From Alisma plantago-aquatica (Eukaryota > Streptophyta > Magnoliopsida > Alismatales > Alismataceae): DNA of 64,000 nt. A model generated the notes under the pieces. That model saw nothing but the letters and a program-made list of their open reading frames with translations, made no database searches and was not told where the DNA came from. The translations under genes were made by a program, and so were the position numbers. This document shows positions 58,188-64,000 of the stretch, piece by piece. Position 1 is the first letter of the stretch, and the number at the start of each line of letters is the position of its first letter. The stretch lies in NCBI GenBank assembly GCA_963693085.1, contig OY856411.1:1345971050-1346035049 (forward strand), written 5' to 3'.

Positions 58188-61100
58188 TGACACCTATTGC
58201 CACAAAAAGTGAGATTACTTAAGCACGAAAACAATACTAAACAAGAGGATTAACAAAAAATATTAAAAATTAAAATCGATTGTAGAAGGCACCAACATCA
58301 GAAAACTTGTTACATAAAAATTCATAACTTGCAAACTTTATCTACATCTCATAAAACGTCATGCTTACAACATGTTCCATAGACATAACTATTACACATG
58401 ATATTTGTTTCACTTGCATATACATATACATCAGGAACTGATATAAAACAAAAGGCACATAAGCGAAAAACTTCTATAGATAGATCAACAACAAAATACA
58501 CTAAACTATTCCCAAGACCTGAGTGTACAGGGACGACTCTAGGACTCTAACACCAAAAGACCAACAAGCAGCACACTCAACCTTATCAGTTATTGATCTT
58601 GTTGTTGCTCCTCCTCAGATGCACAATCACCATCACTTTGTGCACAACAACCTAAAAGATGTAGAAACCCATGGGGTGAGACCAAACGTCCCTACGAGAG
58701 GTATAACTCTCGACCAACACTATTAAAGCATAGGTAAAGATGTATAAAGAATAGGAGTAAAGATACAACTATGTTAAGAAGATCCAATTTCTAATTATAA
58801 GCAAGGTAGTTATAATTATCCAAGCATATCAGATAGCTATAATATAGTTGGATAATCATTCCTAATCATCATAAGCAATTACAATTGGATGATAGAACAT
58901 CTAATCATCAATAAAGGAATATGAGGAACATGTATGTCCACTACCAACTATATTATACAAAAGCAAGCATAGCCTCCTCTAATGTTTTCATATTTGAACC
59001 TAAGCAAGATACTACATGGCTGATTACATATTTTATTATGCCTCGAGGATTTGAGTCTAACCACCCAAATCCAACTGACTACAACTAAGTTGAAATTGGT
59101 GCCATACAAGGTCAATGGAAGAGATGAAATCCATGACTTATCCAACACCTCCCGGTCAGAACGAGATTAACACTGTAGAGACATGTCAGCCAACTCTACA
59201 AGTGACTCATAGTTAACAGAAGGATCGGCTCATGCAAGACCATCCACATATATCAACACCTATCCCACTTTGGTACAAGTAATGGAGCTAGAAGAATAGG
59301 CTCACACAAGGACATTCTAACAAGAAGGAGTGGCTCACGCATGGCCATCCATATCACAATGAGATCAGCTCATGCATGGCTGGCTCATACAACTTGAAAG
59401 TAAGGATGCAAGGGGATACTCAACCTGCACCCCACATATTCAAAAGTATGCACTCTGAGTACAACTTGTTTCACCAATCCAGCAATTAAGGATGACACTA
59501 GAAAGGATCTATGGAATAGGGAAAAACTACATGATTAAGGTTCCACTTGATTAGTTAGCCAATTGGTTGAATTTGAACATCAATTAAGTTACAATGTATA
59601 AAGTCATAACAAATTCTAAAAGGATAAGGGCATAGCACACTTACAACTAATGTAAACATATAGGGTGTGAGCTTGTCACACTATCACCACATAATTTTTG
59701 TATCATTGCCATTCACAATACCATCACCACTGTTACATAGCCTCTCAAGGCTATCACCAAAGTCACATCACTATGGGATATCAATCCTTTAATCATAACA
59801 CTAGAAGGCACCACTTCATAATAGGCATCAGGCCATCACCAAGTCATAGGACCCATTTACATCATTCATGTATTACAAGTACTTTAACATGCCTCATAAT
59901 GGCTCATTTAACCTATATCACAACATACTCATCATAGCATACACTAGCTATGATATTCAAGTTCATATCACCTACATGGTTAGAAATTGATAAACAAGAG
60001 AGAGGAAACATCCTCAATCCATGTGTCACATCATTATATCTACATTCCTCAATTATTCATAACCATCACCATAGCATACTCAAGCAAGGGCATGCATTCA
60101 ACATGTGCAGTTAGAGGTTCACAACAAGAGAGAGAAATCATTATAACATAGTAGTTGTTCCAAGAAAGAGAAGCAACATGTCACATCACCCATCATTAGG
60201 GTTAGGGTTTTCCATCCATAACCAATTAGGGTTTTGAAGTCACAACCAACCACCCAACACTAGGTAAGCCACCTCCCACTATCTTGGAGTGTATTAGGGT
60301 TAAGGAACATCAATAGAGTTGATTATACATTATTCCAAATAGTACTATACATGGCTTATGTATCACTCATACAAGAGTGTCATTCAGTTTCCAAGCCTAT
60401 ACATCTCAACCACCTACCCTCACCATATGATGACCACATAAGCAACTAGGTGGTGACCATTCAACCAAGTCCATATCATGGATGCGACACCTATATGTCT
60501 CGACCACTCACACCATTAGGTTGTGAACTCCACCACCTGTATCATGTCATGCCCGTGACATCTAGGATTATAGTTTTCTAACCACCATAAACGTCCCTAC
60601 CAAAGGGTGTCTCGACCAACAGATGTCTCGACCTCAATCTAGTAGCATGTCGTGACCAAGCACCATGTTGTGACCTCTCTCAAGGGTTGTGGCATGACCA
60701 ACACTAAGGAAGGGTCATGTCCCAAAAGATAAGGCAACCACCTTGCCAAACAGGCGTCAACATGACTATTAATCCTCGAGTGTCACAAACTCCATTAACA
60801 CTAGGTGCAACACATCAAAAGGGAAGCATCTTGCCCAACATGACCTATGTCCGTGACCAACTTGGGGTAGGTGTCTCCACCACACCAAGGGATGATGTCA
60901 AGGTCTCAAAATAGAAACAAGATTAAGGGAAAACTATGATCAACATGAAGGAAAAGGCTCATGTAAAATGATCACCATAAACCCTAGGTCATACATCATG
61001 ATACCACATGGAAGGATCTCATCTAAGAGAAAGGAAACCATGAATAAGGTACCCAAAATAGAACCTAAACTTTGCTTAATCTCTAGGTACACGAATATCA

Positions 61101-62545
61101 TGCATGTGAGCTAAACTAAGGTAAAAGGTTAGAGGAAGATCACTACACCATCGCAATCATCAAAATTGGGTATGTAAAATTAGGGTTTCAGATTGCATCA
61201 ACACCAAGCATGATAATCACTACCAAAAAAGTTTTAGAGATTATCATCATCTAATATCATGTTAGGGAAACATTTTAAAGAGAAAATATAGTAGCTTGCA
61301 TGTATGAAAGAGTGCAAGTAATAGAGAGGGAAAAGATTTATATAACACACCTTAAGATGATCACCACCAAGAGCTCCAAACTCCAAGATCAAGATCCCTA
61401 CGCACATGATCCAAGGGTTGAAGAAGCTTCACCAAAAGCTCCACATTCATCCACAAGAGCACCACAAGAAGGAGAAGACACCAAGATCAAAGCTAGCCCA
61501 AAGAAAGAAGCAATGAAGCTCTTGGTCAAAACAAAAGAGAAAGGGGTGGAAAGAGAGGAAGATGAAGGTAGGAGATCAAAGTAAAATCAACTTAAAAGAC
61601 AAACACTTACCAAGGATGGAAGATTAGATCAGATCACCACCACATGTAAGAGGAGATTGATCCTCCAAGATCCAAGGAAGAACCTCCTTACTCCACCAAG
61701 CACCAAGAGCAAGAAAAGGAGGAGGATGAAGATAGATGGCTGAAAGGGTTGCAAACAAGGAAAGATAAGGGGTTATATATTTGAAGGATGAGAGAGATCA
61801 AAAGGGTGAGGTGTCAGCACACTAAGGGACCCAAGGAACACTTGTCCTCACATAGAATAACATGCACCTACATGCAACCACTTAAACATGACATGCAATA
61901 CATGGTGATACATTCTAGGTAGTGTCTCGACCACCATGGCATCCCCCATGGGCGCGGTCACGACCACCCTAGGTTGCACCTCCCATGGTCAAGACACCAC
62001 TTTATAGGTCGAGACAAGGTACCACCATCAACCCTAGATCCAGACAATGCATGATAGGTCATCCATCTCGATCCAAAACCACCCTAGACTATCTAGGTCA
62101 TGACCCAACACTCTAGAGGAGGTGTCTCAACTATGACACCCTCCAAAATCAACCTAGGTTGTGACCCATGGTCAAGACAACCCAACATACTTCTTGGGTC
62201 GAGACATCCAACATGCATGGAAACCCTAATCGCCCTTAAGGTGTCAACTCCTCAACCAGAGCTCAAACAAGGAGCCCTCCTCTTTCTCTCTCCTCTAGAT
62301 GATGTCAAGGAAGAGAAGGAAAACTCTAGAAGTGGTAAATTGAGCATCAACCCCAAATTGGGTAAATTGCAATTTGCACCAAAACTAGCATTGAAAGCAC
62401 ACACAACATACAAACAAGCTCAAACTTGAAATTTAAGCTCTCCTCAAACCCTACTTTCATCTTAAAGGATTAAAGCTAGGTTCTAAGCACAAGATTAATC
62501 CAAAGCAAATAGGGTTACCCTAAAACCTGGGTCAGGGTCCTTACA
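58188..62545 (-). repeat. LTR3 of the gag-only chain (4,358 bp)
   Basis: Starts TGACACCTATTGCC, ends GGGTCCTTACA, collinear with LTR2. The hairpin series recurs at 59,222-59,400. The word-rich blocks recur at 60,430-60,870 and 61,920-62,200, and the TATA box (minus TATATAA) at 61,773-61,780. The frame at 61,300-61,584 (also in LTR1 at 27,191-27,517) is lysine-rich and lies on the plus strand, antisense to the element; no domain. Confidence 0.75.
59222..59400 (-). other. Hairpin series, LTR3 copy
   Basis: Counterpart of 42,242-42,403: GGAT/ATCC around a GCTCATGCAAGACC core; TAGAAGAAT/ATTCTAAC around GGCTCACACAAGGAC; GGAGTGGC/GGCCATCC around TCACGCAT. The fourth unit has lost its right arm. 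In the second unit the inner pair is T-A where LTR2 has C-G, a paired change. Confidence 0.55.
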
Positions 62546-64000
62546 TGACAACTGCCAGCCCATTCAGAGTCATTAAAGGTTGGAACTTGAAGAGAAGAGG
62601 TCATTTGCCAAAGAACACCCATATTCATTGTGCCTTTGTAGTATACTTAAGTAATTCAATTATCAATGCATGGTATATAGGATACAAGCCTCTTGTTGTA
62701 AACATTCTTGAAGATCATCAATGTAGGATGAAGTAGCATAACTAGCATCACTAGTTAAGGAAATATAATCCACAAGAAATAAGAACTATATAATATTATT
62801 TTATCAAAGGGTTGAAGAGTGAGGTGCCAAGTGAAAATCAAGAAAATCGATAATACACAGTTAATTCTCTAATTTATTGGAACAAATCCTAGGAGCTTTC
62901 TTTAGACTGTGATCATCCTTGTGTAAACTAGCACACATGAGAAAAGAATCAAGGATTAAATATAAGGTTGTAGCATGTAGAATTCCTCAGGAAGATCATC
63001 ATTCATGGATGCATTACATGTGGCTAACCATTTACTAGACTGATTATGAATGCTTTAATTGTTAGGAGCTTCATTATAGTTGTATGTTTGACAATGTGAC
63101 AAAGCATTCCAGGAAAATCATTACATTGGTCTTGGACAAAACCTTTAGGGACTATTCTTTCTTTTGAATCTCAAAGGAATTGTCCAAGTTGAATTTTATT
63201 TTAAAAATAAATTTCTATACAAGATTTGTATTTATAAGATTAACATGATACTACCTTTCACTGAACTATCAACCTACTTGACTGTTCCAAACCAATTATA
63301 TTATATTTCCTTTGACTGAACTATAAATTGACTTGACTATTTAGCACCAACTAAATTAGACTTACATGTGAATTACATCCCAAAAGATGAAATATGTATT
63401 ATTATATTTCTTTGAGCATAAAATCAATACAATGACCTCAAAATTTATCATTGTCATAACATAAAAAGGAATATGATGCTTTAGTTAATTTTTGACTAAA
63501 ATATTAACATGATGACATAAATCAACAGTTGATGAGATCTTATAGATACCACTAGTTAGTTGCTATAAATTGTACTGATTACACTTCCATTAAGAGTGTT
63601 TTAATATTTCTAAGTATGGTGATTAGTTCCATTTTATTTGGTACATATTTTCTATAAAATAACTTAAATAAATTAGGATATGCTTCTAATGTATATAAAT
63701 ATTCTCTTAGGATACTATTATTGGTACTAAGCTATATAAATTTGGACTAAAAAAATCAAGTCATTTTCCTACTGATAATTTCACTTAAGATATTTTTTTA
63801 TTTAAGACTTTAAATTTACATGATAGTATCCATTTCTTGAAACTTCAATAATATAAAAGTTCTATTATTGTATAATACTTCTCATGTTTTAGAAATTTAG
63901 AATGGTATAGAGGATAGAGTCCGTGTGATACAGTGCTTAAGGTAAATTGTTGACTTCTTCTACCTGGTCGTGTTTTGCCAACTACCTGCAACATAAACAT
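62546..64000. other. Unassigned AT-rich flank
   Basis: Sequence changes character at the LTR3 end. No element terminus, domain or RNA gene is visible. The short frame at 62,545-62,736 has no recognisable domain. The first bases (TGACA) are the only candidate for a TSD of the gag-only chain, but the matching left end is lost. Confidence 0.45.

Larger units (their letters stand above)
24899..62545 (-). mobile_element. Tandem chain of a long-LTR, gag-only retrotransposon
   Basis: Order in plus coordinates: internal C (partial) 24,899-25,923; LTR1 25,924-39,665 (with an insertion); internal A 39,666-41,202; LTR2 41,203-45,564; internal B 45,565-58,187 (with an insertion); LTR3 58,188-62,545. LTR2 and LTR3 are 4,362 and 4,358 bp, start TGACA and end GGTCCTTACA or a close variant. 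Internal A and B are 1,537 and about 1,541 bp once the inserted element is removed. Each internal region has a PBS, a gag relic and a GGGCAAAATCC...AGGGG PPT-side motif, but no pol. This fits a TR-GAG-like non-autonomous Gypsy family. Confidence 0.75.

Overview
This window looks like intergenic DNA from a large, repeat-rich flowering-plant genome. Almost everything recognisable is a plant transposable element: Copia and Ty3/Gypsy LTR retrotransposons primed by initiator-Met tRNA, LINEs with an APE-type endonuclease, and a hAT-like non-autonomous element. I found no convincing intact host gene, tRNA, rRNA or CRISPR array. Nearly all open reading frames are relics or antisense shadows of element genes. 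All boundaries were set by eye from terminal TG/CA, PBS, PPT and target-site duplications (TSDs).

Layout. 1-6,586: old, scrambled LTR-type DNA with three LTR/PBS-like boundaries in alternating orientation and four clusters of short near-palindromic words. 6,587-10,985: a 162-bp LTR abutting a minus-strand LINE endonuclease relic, which is split by a 3.2-kb solo LTR with a perfect 5-bp TSD. 10,986-13,686: AT-rich DNA holding one copy of a diverged promoter-like repeat. 13,687-18,210: a 5'-truncated minus-strand LINE (endonuclease, reverse transcriptase, zf-RVT, RNase H) with a 976-bp hAT-like element nested in it. 18,211-20,004: AT-rich DNA with the second copy of the promoter-like repeat. 20,005-24,770: a minus-strand Tork/Tnt1-type Copia element, decayed, its 5' LTR truncated.

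24,899-62,545 is one composite block. Its base is a minus-strand element with very long LTRs (about 4.36 kb) and a very short internal region (about 1.54 kb) that codes only for Gag. It occurs as a tandem chain: internal-LTR1-internal-LTR2-internal-LTR3. Two younger plus-strand elements interrupt it. A non-coding LARD-like element (27,905-39,171) sits in LTR1 and carries its own 2-kb tandem duplication. A nearly complete 11.1-kb Tekay/Del-type chromovirus (45,964-57,045, TSD TTGTC) sits in the Gag zinc-knuckle codons of the third internal region. Its pol is one uninterrupted frame apart from in-frame stops, most of which look like C-to-T decay of CGA and CAG codons. 62,546-64,000 is unidentified AT-rich flank.

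The most interesting structures are the tandem gag-only chain, a four-unit hairpin series in its LTR that would lie in the RNA leader, the palindrome-word clusters, and a 78-bp intron-like GT-AG segment between gag and protease of the chromovirus.
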